64,000 nt of DNA from an uncultured Collinsella sp. (GCA_902497025.1 CABVDJ010000008.1:4903-68902), one strand, 5' to 3'; counted from the first letter of the stretch, positions 1-11,089 are shown. A program made the numbers and translations. The notes: generated by a model from the letters alone, not told the origin.

Positions 1-116
1 CCTATGTTAAGCGCAACAAGCAAAGCCAGCTGATCATCGTTGTCTCTCACGATGACGAGATGGTCGGCGCGGTAGAAGGGGTAGTGGATTTAGGCAGCAT
101 GTACCAGGGTAAATGA
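1..116 (+). CDS. ABC transporter ATP-binding protein, C-terminal fragment (cut by window edge)
   Basis: The reading frame open from position 3 ends at TGA 114-116 and gives 37 residues. The segment IIVVSHDDEMV matches the end of an ABC ATPase: a hydrophobic strand, then the switch histidine (H-loop), here SHDDE. The Walker motifs lie outside the window, so the substrate cannot be inferred. The gene converges on the minus-strand RiPP locus, so it may or may not export that product. The family call is moderately secure. A role in peptide export is only a guess from position. Confidence 0.6.
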   Translation, partial: YVKRNKQSQLIIVVSHDDEMVGAVEGVVDLGSMYQGK

Positions 117-487
117 TGACAAGTGTAGTGCTACCCAACTGGCAGAGATAACAAAAAGGCGATGCAGATGCACGTAGCATTCAGGCGGTTCGGACTCGGT
201 GCCTTCACGCCATCGCAACGCTTTCAGATATGGTTCTCGTTCTCTTACTAAAGGAGACTTTAGTCTACGTCATCTTGTCGAGACGGAGGTGAAGCGAAGT
301 GTTGTCGCGACGTATCTTATTCCAGGTGGCTCAGTATCAGCGTGAGAATCGCACCAAAGTGTACTTACGATTCTCGTGTCCCACGGACAACATGGGCTGA
401 GCATTGAGGTTCCACCCTTTGCTGCAACTACACGGGGTTGGACGGCAATGAATATGCCGGGCCGCATACCACGCGCAGCGGGGGTCC
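117..487. other. Intergenic stretch without a recognised gene
   Basis: Open frames exist on both strands here, but none has protein-like composition or a ribosome binding site. It separates the ABC fragment from an IS110-like remnant and is probably decayed mobile-element or spacer DNA. Confidence 0.4.
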
Positions 488-613
488 ATGTCCCAGTATG
501 TTGCCTACAGCAGCCTCGATGTCCACGCACACATCATCTCTGCCTTCGCGTTCAATCCATTTGCCGGAGAGTGCGAGGGTTGCCAGGCCGTAGAATTCGA
601 GCCGAACAAATGA
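488..613 (+). pseudogene. IS110-family transposase, N-terminal remnant
   Basis: The ATG at 488 opens a 41-residue frame ending at TGA 611-613. The segment YSSLDVHAHIISAFAFNP followed by GE resembles the start of IS110-family (DEDD) transposases, where the Asp of a G/S-LDVH motif is the first catalytic acidic residue. The rest of the roughly 400-residue enzyme is missing, so this is a degraded remnant. It supports past element activity beside the RiPP locus. The similarity is judged by eye over a short stretch, so the call is tentative. Confidence 0.5.
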
Positions 614-708
614 AATGCGGTATCAGCGCATAGGATTAAACTGACGATTGCTTTGCACTGAGAATACGCTTGGAAAGCCGCTATGGGTGGCGGCCCGGGT
701 TAAATAGA

Positions 709-751
709 GAAGCCCGTCCGATCACTTTCATGTGGCGAACGGTCGGGCTTC
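709..751. terminator. Inverted repeat, probable terminator at the end of the RiPP operon
   Basis: GAAGCCCGTCCG (709-720) pairs with CGGTCGGGCTTC (740-751), 11 of 12 positions, around a 19-nt loop. It lies about 65 nt downstream of the last minus-strand ORF (817-924). T-rich flanks occur on both sides, so it may act bidirectionally. Confidence 0.5.
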
Positions 752-816
752 TTATTCCACTTGCCAATGCTCGGCTCATATTGGAAGAAAGCTACGCTAA
801 TGTTTGCGTGACACTC

Positions 817-924
817 CTATTTTCTCCGAAGAAAGAGTCGGATAATGAAGAATAGAATTAAAAAAGGTGCCAGATATAACGCAAGTATAAAGGCTAATCC
901 AACGAGACCTTGCAATAATGGCAT
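817..924 (-). CDS. Small hydrophobic membrane protein in the RiPP locus (35 aa)
   Basis: ATG at 924-922 follows a strong Shine-Dalgarno (GGGAGGAG, spacer about 2-6 nt) and the frame ends at TAG 817-819. The product is 35 residues: a continuous hydrophobic stretch of about 25 residues and then a basic tail ending RLFLRRK, so one membrane helix with a cytoplasmic positive end is expected. It is the third small ORF in the same direction after the two precursor genes, 78 nt downstream of the second. A role in immunity, export or membrane anchoring is possible, but nothing in the sequence specifies it. It could also be a second class of secreted peptide. Confidence 0.55.
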   Translation of the reverse strand: MPLLQGLVGLAFILALYLAPFLILFFIIRLFLRRK

Positions 925-1002
925 AACTCCTCCCAGACACGAGATTTTGGTATTTGTTCCCATCTTATTCTGAATTGGACCAAATAGTTCCTAGCCACAA
1001 AA

Positions 1003-1182
1003 CTACTCGTCAACTGGATCGCACCAATCTGCTGGCAAAACACAGCTTGATTCTTTATCGACATAGCACCAATCCGCAACAGGGCACTCGGCGATGTCGT
1101 AAAAATTGCATATATCAACTCCAAGACAACAAGGCTCAACGGGAGGATGTTCATTTGAACCAACAGGATGGATATGCTTCAT
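1003..1182 (-). CDS. RiPP precursor peptide B, Cys-Xn-Asp repeats (59 aa)
   Basis: The ATG at 1182 is preceded by GAGGAG, and the frame ends at TAG 1003-1005. The 59-residue product begins MKHIHP and has a 16-residue Cys-free leader. The core has seven Cys (18, 19, 25, 33, 39, 47, 54). Six are followed by Asp at short spacing: C19-D23, C25-D29, C33-D37, C39-D42, C47-D52 and C54-D58. The leader start and module layout match precursor A just upstream. In ranthipeptides such as freyrasin, CX3D motifs are the sites of Cys-to-Asp thioether bonds made by a radical SAM enzyme, and one is encoded upstream here. The precursor role is inferred from this pattern and the context. Confidence 0.8.
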   Translation of the reverse strand: MKHIHPVGSNEHPPVEPCCLGVDICNFYDIAECPVADWCYVDKESSCVLPADWCDPVDE

Positions 1183-1212
1183 AACAGCTCCTCACCTTAA
1201 TCCAATTAGAGA

Positions 1213-1416
1213 CTACGTTTGATCAATGCCACAGTGATCTACAACGCAGATGCTGCCGCCATCCATGTCATAGTCGCAGTAATCGTATGCACCACAGCCA
1301 TCTGCTTTATCATAAACAGTACAGATGTCAGTAATGCCCAAGAGGCAGTCAAAAGACATCGGCTTCACGCCTGCCTCGCCGCCACTTCCTGGATTAATCG
1401 GATGAATATGCTTCAC
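1213..1416 (-). CDS. RiPP precursor peptide A, Cys-Xn-Asp repeats (67 aa)
   Basis: The start is the GTG at 1416-1414, because AAAGGGAGGT sits 5 nt before it. A longer in-frame ATG at 1464 lacks such a site. The frame ends at TAG 1213-1215. The 67-residue product starts MKHIHPINPGSGG, a leader ending near residue 23 without Cys. Six Cys follow (24, 32, 41, 47, 57, 62). Five have Asp three or four positions later (C32-D36, C41-D45, C47-D50, C57-D60, C62-D65) and the first has D30. It is paralogous to precursor B: both share the leader start, six modules and an S-x(0-1)-CV step. It lies 170 nt downstream of the maturase in the same direction. Confidence 0.82.
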   Translation of the reverse strand: MKHIHPINPGSGGEAGVKPMSFDCLLGITDICTVYDKADGCGAYDYCDYDMDGGSICVVDHCGIDQT

Positions 1417-1585
1417 GACTACCTCCCTTTGAGTGCAGAAAAACCTCAATATTGTGTATAACAAACCAAGATGTCTAGTTCACCATATTTCTAGAATGGT
1501 TTCGGCGAACGTAGCAATAAGCTTCGCAGACGGTAATCAGAAGAACGAACACCTCCACAATGGTGACAGCAATGCGCTGAACCGC

Positions 1586-2944
1586 TTATTCCGATACAGT
1601 AGCTTCTCGTTGATTTTTCTCCTGCGAAGATGAGTGGCGGGAAATAAGGTCAAAAGCCATCTCGTAGCACATTTTTCTATATTCACATGATGCAGGGTGT
1701 AGACTCTTGGGCAAGTAGCCGTGCTCGTCTGCAGCCTCCCAGCTACAGCCCCCACCACAGAAAGACCGAGCCCAACAGTCCGTACAGTCAATTCTTTTTT
1801 CGACACCCTGACTCCAGTTTTCAATATACCTAGTTTCGTCAATTCCGGTGACGATGTTGCCCATTTTGAATCGCATCATCCCGACAAACCTGTGACAGGG
1901 GTATACGTCCCCTTCGGGAGTCACGGAAATAAAACGCCTGCCAGCCCCGCATCCGACAAAGGCGATCCTGTTGCTCATAATCAAATCAACTGCAGTTTTC
2001 AATGTTCTAAACAAGGGCTTTTCCCCTTGATCAATCTGTTTGAGATATTGATCCGCCAAATCTATTAGGCCCGCCCTGATTTTGTTTAATGAGTGTTCGT
2101 CGAGTTTGATATTCTCATCGAATGAGCTCACGGGCGAGAAGTAAATCCTTCTGAAGCCCATCTCTTTAAACTGAAGATAGTCTTCAACAAGGTTACAGTT
2201 ATTATTTGTTAAGGTCGCTCTTGCGCCGAAGGGGAACGACTCGGAAAAACGACGAACGTTTTTGTCGATATCGGAGAAAGAGCCGCCTCCCGTCTTGTAC
2301 GGGCGCGATGCATCGTGCTTGCATCCTGTACCATCGAGACTAATCAGAACAGAAAACCCGTGCTCCTTGAAAGAATTCACAGCAGTGTCATTCAAAAGCG
2401 TTCCGTTGGTCGTAATAGAATAGGTAAAGTTTCTATTGGGGTATATTCTTTTTGAATAGTCGACCGTTTTCCATATCAGCGGCTCGTTAATCATGGGTTC
2501 CCCACCAAAAAAGACGATCGCAAGCGTTTCGTTTTCCGATGAACTTGCGACGAGGTAGTCGACCGCCTTGAAGGCTATCTCGTCTGTCATCAGCAGAGGA
2601 GACGTTCCATAATCTCCTTTACCGGCAAAACAGTAACTACAACCAAGGTTGCATGCATGTGAAACGTGGAGTTCGATGGATCTAAGTTTTCGAGGCGTGT
2701 CTTTTGTTAAGAAAGTCCGCTCAGACAATCGTTGATACTCATCAATGTCGTCTTCAAGTTCTGCTATGGTCGTTTGGTCGTAGCCTTTCGCAGCAAGTGA
2801 CTTTGTTAGCAACTTCGAGTTGACCGTTCTTCCCGATGCTTCAAATATGCGAAGCGCATCTTCTGATGCTTGGTCAACCTGAAAGCAATTGCGAGTGACC
2901 TCATCGAAGCAGTAACGACGATCACTTACTGAGAAAAAATGCAT
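1586..2944 (-). CDS. Radical SAM/SPASM peptide maturase
   Basis: The 452-residue product fits a SPASM-type RiPP maturase that would cross-link the two neighbouring Cys-rich peptides. The N-terminal 85 residues resemble the peptide-binding region of such enzymes. The radical SAM motif CNLGCSYC places the cluster cysteines at 98, 102 and 105. A GGEP motif follows. The C-terminus has the SPASM signature: VGCG, GDVYPC, then C-x2-C-x5-C-x3-C and two later Cys for two auxiliary clusters. The ATG at 2944 is chosen because GAGGA lies 4 nt upstream. A GTG at 2974 would add 10 residues. Closest known types are SCIFF, QhpD and PapB-like thioether-forming enzymes. The exact bond is inferred from the CXnD cores. 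Confidence 0.88.
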   Translation of the reverse strand: MHFFSVSDRRYCFDEVTRNCFQVDQASEDALRIFEASGRTVNSKLLTKSLAAKGYDQTTIAELEDDIDEYQRLSERTFLTKDTPRKLRSIELHVSHACNLGCSYCFAGKGDYGTSPLLMTDEIAFKAVDYLVASSSENETLAIVFFGGEPMINEPLIWKTVDYSKRIYPNRNFTYSITTNGTLLNDTAVNSFKEHGFSVLISLDGTGCKHDASRPYKTGGGSFSDIDKNVRRFSESFPFGARATLTNNNCNLVEDYLQFKEMGFRRIYFSPVSSFDENIKLDEHSLNKIRAGLIDLADQYLKQIDQGEKPLFRTLKTAVDLIMSNRIAFVGCGAGRRFISVTPEGDVYPCHRFVGMMRFKMGNIVTGIDETRYIENWSQGVEKRIDCTDCWARSFCGGGCSWEAADEHGYLPKSLHPASCEYRKMCYEMAFDLISRHSSSQEKNQREATVSE

Positions 2945-3555
2945 ACGTTCCTCAATTTCATGCTGGACTGGCACTAACCTTGTTTATTGTTGCGCAGCTA
3001 TAAAAAACCACCAGCGGGGATTCGGTGTGCGGCCCAATCGGACTCCCAAAAGGTTCTATTTGAGACTGGCAAGCTTTGTGTTGTTGGCACTTCGACAGCG
3101 CTCTTTATTCCAACATGGAGCCTCGCAGTTTGAGTCGACTTGCCTCTGGAAGGTCCGATCTTAACTTGATTTAGGATGAAAACAGATTACAGGCGCGCTC
3201 CTCTAGAAAGAAAGGAAACCAATCGCCGCCTTTCACCAGGAAAGTTTTTATAGCCCACCTCGAGCAAAATGAAAGATGCGAGAGCGATTGGGGAACAACG
3301 CGAATCTCCCCTTTTGGGTGGGAGCGAGCCTTCAGCCACCGGCGAACGACTCGCCCTGGTCAGAATCTGGAAGTGGTGCCGGGCCGCTTGGGCCTCCCCG
3401 GTGACTTCGTGGGGCTTACCTGCCTGACGTCGAGGAGTACATCCGCAAGATTCGTTCCCTATGCCGTTTGCTCTCACGCCCGCCTTAGTTCCAAGTCGGG
3501 CGAGCCGCCGCGCTCATGCGACCCGTGGCGGCGACACGTCGACGCCACGGGTCGC
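2945..3555. other. Region upstream of the maturase, no recognised gene
   Basis: The minus-strand promoter of the RiPP locus should lie near 2945-3000. Short frames at 3176 and 3270 on the plus strand lack ribosome binding sites and homology that I recognise. Base composition becomes G+C-rich from about 3300, marking the junction with the rest of the chromosome. Confidence 0.4.
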
Positions 3556-3561
3556 ATGAGC
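3512..3561. repeat. Perfect 19-bp inverted repeat at the FHA gene start
   Basis: Positions 3512-3530 and 3543-3561 are exact reverse complements separated by 12 nt. The right arm contains the ATG used for the FHA protein, so a hairpin in the mRNA would cover the start codon. Confidence 0.75.
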
Positions 3562-3936
3562 ACATCTTCGGTCGCGGGCGAGCACGAGGTCGCGCCGGCG
3601 CATCCGCTGGGACTGCTGTGCGTGCAAAACGGCTACGTGGTGAGCGTCCCGCGCTGGATTCAGCCGAGTGAGGAAGGCGTTGAGATCGGCGCGCTGGCAA
3701 CGGGGGAGGGCGGCATCACCGACGACGTCTCGGCCCGCCATGCCCATATCTGGTGCGACGAGTCTGGCGCATGGTTTGTCGAGGACCTGTCGTCCACTAA
3801 CGGCACCGTGGTGGTAAACGGGGCCACGAGTGTGTGTATTCAAGTAGAGCCCGGCCGCTCCGCCCAGCTCAACCCCGGCGACGAGCTCAAACTCGGCGAA
3901 TCCACCACCTACGCCATCCTGCTCGGCGCCCTCTAG
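3556..3936 (+). CDS. FHA domain protein (126 aa)
   Basis: An FHA domain fills most of the product. Hallmarks are ISARH-like VSARHAHI (about residues 60-67), then VEDLSSTNGTVVVNG with the conserved SSTNGT loop, and a C-terminal strand LNPGDELKLG. FHA domains bind phosphothreonine peptides in Ser/Thr-kinase signalling. There is no kinase next to it. The ATG at 3556 has no clear Shine-Dalgarno and lies inside an inverted repeat, and the frame is open further upstream to 3373 with unconvincing sequence. It may be the C-terminal remnant of a larger FHA protein cut when the region at its left was rearranged. Confidence 0.7.
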   Translation: MSTSSVAGEHEVAPAHPLGLLCVQNGYVVSVPRWIQPSEEGVEIGALATGEGGITDDVSARHAHIWCDESGAWFVEDLSSTNGTVVVNGATSVCIQVEPGRSAQLNPGDELKLGESTTYAILLGAL

Positions 3937-4387
3937 CCGGCAGTTAGGGACGTTCCTTTCCTGCCGGTACTTGGGGACACTCCTTGGCGCGTCAGAGCCA
4001 GTCGTCCGGGGATGGAGGGGCCATTCTGGCCTTTGGCGGTCACCCGAGGTAAACCTTTACCGCCCGCCTATATTTGTCGAAATTACACTTAACGGCGGGG
4101 TACAATAAACCCGCATGCGGATTTCCGTTGCGGGCGCTTCCCATCGCCGGGGCGTGCCCGGGAGCATCCGGCATGCGGCCTTTGCGGCGCTCGGTCATGT
4201 GCAAGACGGGCGGTCGGGTCTGTGGGGCGCATCAGCTGCCCCTCGCCTCGGCATGTCTTCTCTCCACGCCACGTACCTGCTGCTGAGCCTGCCTGCCAGA
4301 TGATTGGAAGCAACAGCGTAAATCCCATCACGCCAACATCCCGGCGATCGCCGGGGCCTGTATACCTATATGAGAGGAGAGGGGTAT
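3937..4387. other. nifJ upstream region with a GGGGAC-type repeat
   Basis: A fragment of the dispersed GGGACGTTCC / TTGGGGACAC repeat lies at about 3951-3990. A TACAAT sequence at 4101-4106 could be a -10 box, although I see no good -35. The next 280 nt form a G+C-rich leader ending in CCGGCGATCGCCGG just before the nifJ ribosome binding site. No ORF in the leader is convincing. Confidence 0.35.
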
Positions 4388-7927
<3,540 letters not shown>

Positions 7928-7937
7928 GTCTCCCACC

Positions 7938-8062
7938 GCAGGATCTGAGGGCTAACCTTCGCGTACGTCCTCGGACATGAAAGAACCCCCGCTGCGCACT
8001 ACGTGCGGCGGGGGTTCTTTCGTTCTGCGGAGTGTCCGCGAAGGTCAGCCCTCAGATCCTGC
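7938..8062. repeat. 26-bp inverted repeat enclosing the nifJ terminator
   Basis: Positions 7938-7963 and 8037-8062 are reverse complements with one mismatch. The nifJ terminator hairpin sits in the centre (7979-8021), so the whole could fold as one long nested structure. Confidence 0.7.
7979..8021 (+). terminator. nifJ intrinsic terminator
   Basis: GAAAGAACCCCCGC (7979-7992) pairs perfectly with GCGGGGGTTCTTTC (8008-8021) around a 15-nt loop. It is 52 nt after the nifJ stop. Confidence 0.85.
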
Positions 8063-8582
8063 TACGACTACGTCCTCGGACTGTGTGGGCGGATGAAGGA
8101 CGTAGTTGGCCGGGTATTCCGTCCCTTTCGCTGTTTCGCGGCTTTGCCGCGAAACCTCGCGCCACTTTGGGGATGGATGGGGGACTTGGCTGTTGCCACC
8201 TTTTCGGAGCCCTTCTTTATTCCTTATGCTGGATGAAAAGCCCCTTGTTTTTGCAGGGGTGCATACTCGACTTATTAGTGCATAGAATCTCGTATAGCGC
8301 GAGTAAGATATTGCGCTGTCCGTTTTGTGTTTAGCAGAGATGTAGTTTGCATAATCCGACATAATCCTCGCTGCATTTAAATAAAGTTGCACGTAAATGG
8401 CGTAGATATGTCTGAGCTGGGGTTCTGTACGCTGAGCGGATAAAAACGACCGTTCACCGTTCTGCTATTTTCAAAATGAATAAAATGAGCGATAAAGAGA
8501 ATATAATCCTTAATAAACTCGCGTATCGCACGGACGCGGGTTATTAATGGGTTGTAGGCCTTTTACAGAAAGGATTCCAGCA
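8063..8582. other. arcC upstream region, A+T-rich, no gene seen
   Basis: About 520 nt without a supported ORF. The last 200 nt are A+T-rich, and TATAAT at 8502-8507 is a plausible -10 box for carbamate kinase. I do not recognise a riboswitch fold. Confidence 0.35.
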
Positions 8583-9545
8583 ATGTCTAAGCCTCTTGGT
8601 AAGCCCGATCGTATTGTCGTCGCCCTTGGCGGCAACGCCCTCGGCAACAACCCCGTCGAGCAGATCGAGGCCGTGAGCAACACCGCCCACGCCCTCCTCG
8701 GCCTCATCGAGCAGGGTAACGAGATCATCATCACCCACGGCAACGGCCCGCAGGTCGGCATGATCCAGAACGCCTTCGCCGCTGCCCACGACGCCATCGG
8801 CACCCCCGAGATGCCGCTGCCCGAGTGCGGCGCCATGTCCCAGGGCTACATCGGCTATCACCTGCAGCAGGGCATCGGCCGCGAGATGCACAAGCGCTAT
8901 AAGCGCTGGCACGCCGCCACCGTCGTCACCCAGATCGAGTGCGACCCGGACGACCCCGCGTTCAAGAACCCGACCAAGCCGATCGGCCCCTTCTACACCG
9001 AGGAGCAGGCCAAGGAGTTCATGGCCGAGGATCCCTCCAAGGTCTTCGTCGAGGATTCCGGCCGCGGCTGGCGTCGCGTCGTCGCTTCCCCCGATCCCAA
9101 GAAGATCGTCGAGGCCGACTCCATCCTCAACCTGCTCGACAACGAGTTCATCGTCATCGCCTGCGGTGGCGGCGGCATCCCCGTCGTCCGCGACTACGAG
9201 AACAAGGGCTGCTACAAGGGCGTTCCCGCCGTCATCGACAAGGACCTGGGCGGCGAGCTGCTGGCCGAGGACTGCGACGCCGACGTTCTGTTCCTGCTGA
9301 CCGCCGTCGAGCATGTCGCCATCAACTTCGGCAAGCCCAACCAGGAGGAGCTCGAGGACCTCACCGCCGACGAGGCCGAGCGCCTGGCCGACGAGGGCCA
9401 GTTCGGCAAGGGTTCCATGGAGCCCAAGGTTCGCGCTGCTATCAAGTTCGCGCGTTCCCGCAAGGGCCGCACCTGCATCATCGGCGCTCTGGACAAGGCC
9501 GCCGAGACCATGGCCGGCCTCTCCGGTACCCGCATCCACGAGTAG
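8583..9545 (+). CDS. arcC: Carbamate kinase
   Basis: The 320-residue product belongs to the amino-acid kinase fold and interconverts carbamoyl phosphate plus ADP with carbamate plus ATP, usually the last, ATP-yielding step of arginine or agmatine/ureide fermentation. Motifs are VVALGGNALG near the N-terminus, THGNGPQVG, a central CGGGGIPV and DKDLGGELLA. The ATG at 8583 follows AAAGGATT. No arginine deiminase or ornithine carbamoyltransferase lies beside it. The next plus-strand genes encode an amino-acid permease and an amidohydrolase, so it may serve a different carbamoyl-yielding pathway or one encoded elsewhere. Confidence 0.95.
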   Translation: MSKPLGKPDRIVVALGGNALGNNPVEQIEAVSNTAHALLGLIEQGNEIIITHGNGPQVGMIQNAFAAAHDAIGTPEMPLPECGAMSQGYIGYHLQQGIGREMHKRYKRWHAATVVTQIECDPDDPAFKNPTKPIGPFYTEEQAKEFMAEDPSKVFVEDSGRGWRRVVASPDPKKIVEADSILNLLDNEFIVIACGGGGIPVVRDYENKGCYKGVPAVIDKDLGGELLAEDCDADVLFLLTAVEHVAINFGKPNQEELEDLTADEAERLADEGQFGKGSMEPKVRAAIKFARSRKGRTCIIGALDKAAETMAGLSGTRIHE

Positions 9546-9610
9546 TCTCTACTCTGCTGCCTCTCTTGTGGGCGCCAGGCAAAGCGCCCACAAACTAGCC
9601 TCTCTTCATG

Positions 9611-9643
9611 AGCCCCGCAGTCCGCTCCGACTGCGGGGCTTTT
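9611..9643 (+). terminator. arcC intrinsic terminator
   Basis: AGCCCCGCAGTC pairs with GACTGCGGGGCT around a 6-nt loop, followed by a T-run. Confidence 0.85.
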
Positions 9644-9657
9644 GCTATTCACCTAGT

Positions 9658-9738
9658 CATTGGGGACGTTCTTAAATGACTAGTCAAACAAGAGCGCCCC
9701 CAATGACCACTCATTTAAGTCTGTCCCCAATGACTAGT
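9658..9738. repeat. Dispersed GGGGACGTTC / ATGACTAGT repeat cluster
   Basis: TTGGGGACGTTCTTAAATGA is followed by further half-sites (ATGACCACTCATTTAAG, GTCCCCAATGACTAGT). The same words recur at 40213-40258 and 48656-48745. It lies between arcC and the convergent C39-like gene. Confidence 0.7.
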
Positions 9739-10735
9739 AGTAGGCCCACATGGCTTCGACTTCGTTGAGGACCTCTACGACGCCCCAGCGGCGGGCGCTG
9801 CGGTTGGCCGAGTTGGGGTCGTAGACGCCAATCTGGTTGGCGTTGTCGATGCCGTAGAGCACGATGTAGTGGCCTACGTTGGTAAACGTACCGGGGCGCA
9901 CTGCGGCGATGACGGGCGCACCCGAGCGAAGTGCTTGGGTAATCGATTCGCGATCGTTATAGAGCTGTGTTCCGTTGAGCCCTAGCTGCCACGCACCGCC
10001 TGTCATAAACGACCACTCGGTGGCACCAGTGGGGGCGTAGTTGCCGGCTTCGGCCAGTGCGCATACATCGACCGGCGTCTTATCGGTGTGGCCGGTCTTA
10101 AAGATATAGACCATGGTGAGGCAAGTGGGACCGCAAGCGTTTTCTCGAATAGTGCCACCGGCATAGGGCAGCTCCGACCATGCGGGGTCAATTTGGTAGA
10201 TGTGGGGCATGGCGCCGGCCTGCCATTGCGAGCGTGGGGTCGAGAACGCAAAGGAGTAACCGGGCGCGACGGGAGCTTTAGGCAGCTTGTCCTCGGCAGT
10301 GGGCTCAAGACCGGCTGATCCGTGGGAGATACAGGATCCCAAAAACACAAAGACGAGGCAGGCGGCAATGGAGCAAAGCGCAAGGCGTAGGCGGCGGGCC
10401 GGAAGCGCGTGGCTTGTGGTGTGCGACGCGGGGTGAGGGGCGGAATTGCCGCGATCGCGTTGAGGTCGCGAAAAGGAGCGCTTGACGTAGTAGTCGGTCT
10501 TACGGCGATCGTAGCGGCGTGGCTGCGATGTGCCGGTCTGGCGTTGGCGTGTGCTCGTACTCACACGGTCTGACTGCTGCACGGTACGGCTTTGCTGCCG
10601 CGAAGAAGCCCCGAGCTGCTCTTGGGGGCGCTGCGGGTTGTCGTTGTCGGAGGTGATTTTGGGCGTTGACGTGGTGCGGCCGGCAAGGCGCACGCTTTGT
10701 GGCCGTTGGTCGCCGTCATTGTATCCGTATGCCAT
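9734..10735 (-). CDS. Membrane-anchored C39-like cysteine peptidase domain protein
   Basis: The 333-residue product has a long polar N-terminal region rich in Gln, Arg, Ser and Thr (about residues 1-110), one transmembrane helix (LALCSIAACLVFVFLG, near 120-140), and an extracytoplasmic papain-like domain of the peptidase C39-like type. The likely catalytic set is Cys in ENACGPTCLTMV, His in VGHYIVLYG and Asp/Asn in YDPNS. The ATG at 10735 is chosen because AAGGTG lies 6 nt upstream. A GTG at 10744 overlaps that site. No RiPP or bacteriocin transporter is adjacent, so it is more likely a cell-wall or surface peptidase than a leader peptidase. Confidence 0.75.
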   Translation of the reverse strand: MAYGYNDGDQRPQSVRLAGRTTSTPKITSDNDNPQRPQEQLGASSRQQSRTVQQSDRVSTSTRQRQTGTSQPRRYDRRKTDYYVKRSFSRPQRDRGNSAPHPASHTTSHALPARRLRLALCSIAACLVFVFLGSCISHGSAGLEPTAEDKLPKAPVAPGYSFAFSTPRSQWQAGAMPHIYQIDPAWSELPYAGGTIRENACGPTCLTMVYIFKTGHTDKTPVDVCALAEAGNYAPTGATEWSFMTGGAWQLGLNGTQLYNDRESITQALRSGAPVIAAVRPGTFTNVGHYIVLYGIDNANQIGVYDPNSANRSARRWGVVEVLNEVEAMWAYY

Positions 10736-11089
10736 TCGAATCACCTTGCCTCATGTGTAACTTGTCTATCCTACATAAAAAGATGCACGACACATGGGTA
10801 TGTGCGCCAAAAGCCTGACAAATGGTATGAACGTTGCCGCGCCGCGCGCCAAGCGTCACGGCAACAGGTATTCAAAAGCAGACAAGATGAAAGCGTCCAA
10901 GACGAATGACGTCTCCCGCCGTTCGTCCCAAAAACGGTGCCGCTCGTTTTGCAATTCTGCCTTCGGTCGAGCTGCGAGCGGCGCTGCTGCGCCAAGGCCG
11001 TATCTTAAAGCCATGGAATAAAAGCGCGCGGCAAAACGGACCGCGCAAGGGGTGACGCCAAGGGCGTCAAACAGGAAAGGAGGGGAACA
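10736..11089. other. Divergent intergenic region before the APC permease
   Basis: No supported ORF. It should contain the divergent promoters of the C39-like gene and the permease. Short hairpins such as GACGCC-AAG-GGCGTC lie just before the permease ribosome binding site (GGAAAGGAGGGG). Confidence 0.35.

Noticed and set aside
270..633. Two overlapping 85-86-residue frames on opposite strands
   Set aside because: Neither has a ribosome binding site or protein-like sequence. Only the short IS110-like frame at 488-613 is recognisable.
894..1163. An 89-residue minus-strand frame overlapping precursor B
   Set aside because: It is in another frame of the precursor region. The 59-residue frame with its own ribosome binding site and the MKHIHP start is the convincing one.
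3373..3555. Upstream extension of the FHA frame
   Set aside because: The extension reads through an inverted repeat and has no domain-like sequence.
9734..10735. A RiPP leader peptidase role for the C39-like protein
   Set aside because: It lies 7 kb from the RiPP locus, lacks fused ABC domains, and has a long polar N-terminus unlike double-glycine leader peptidases.
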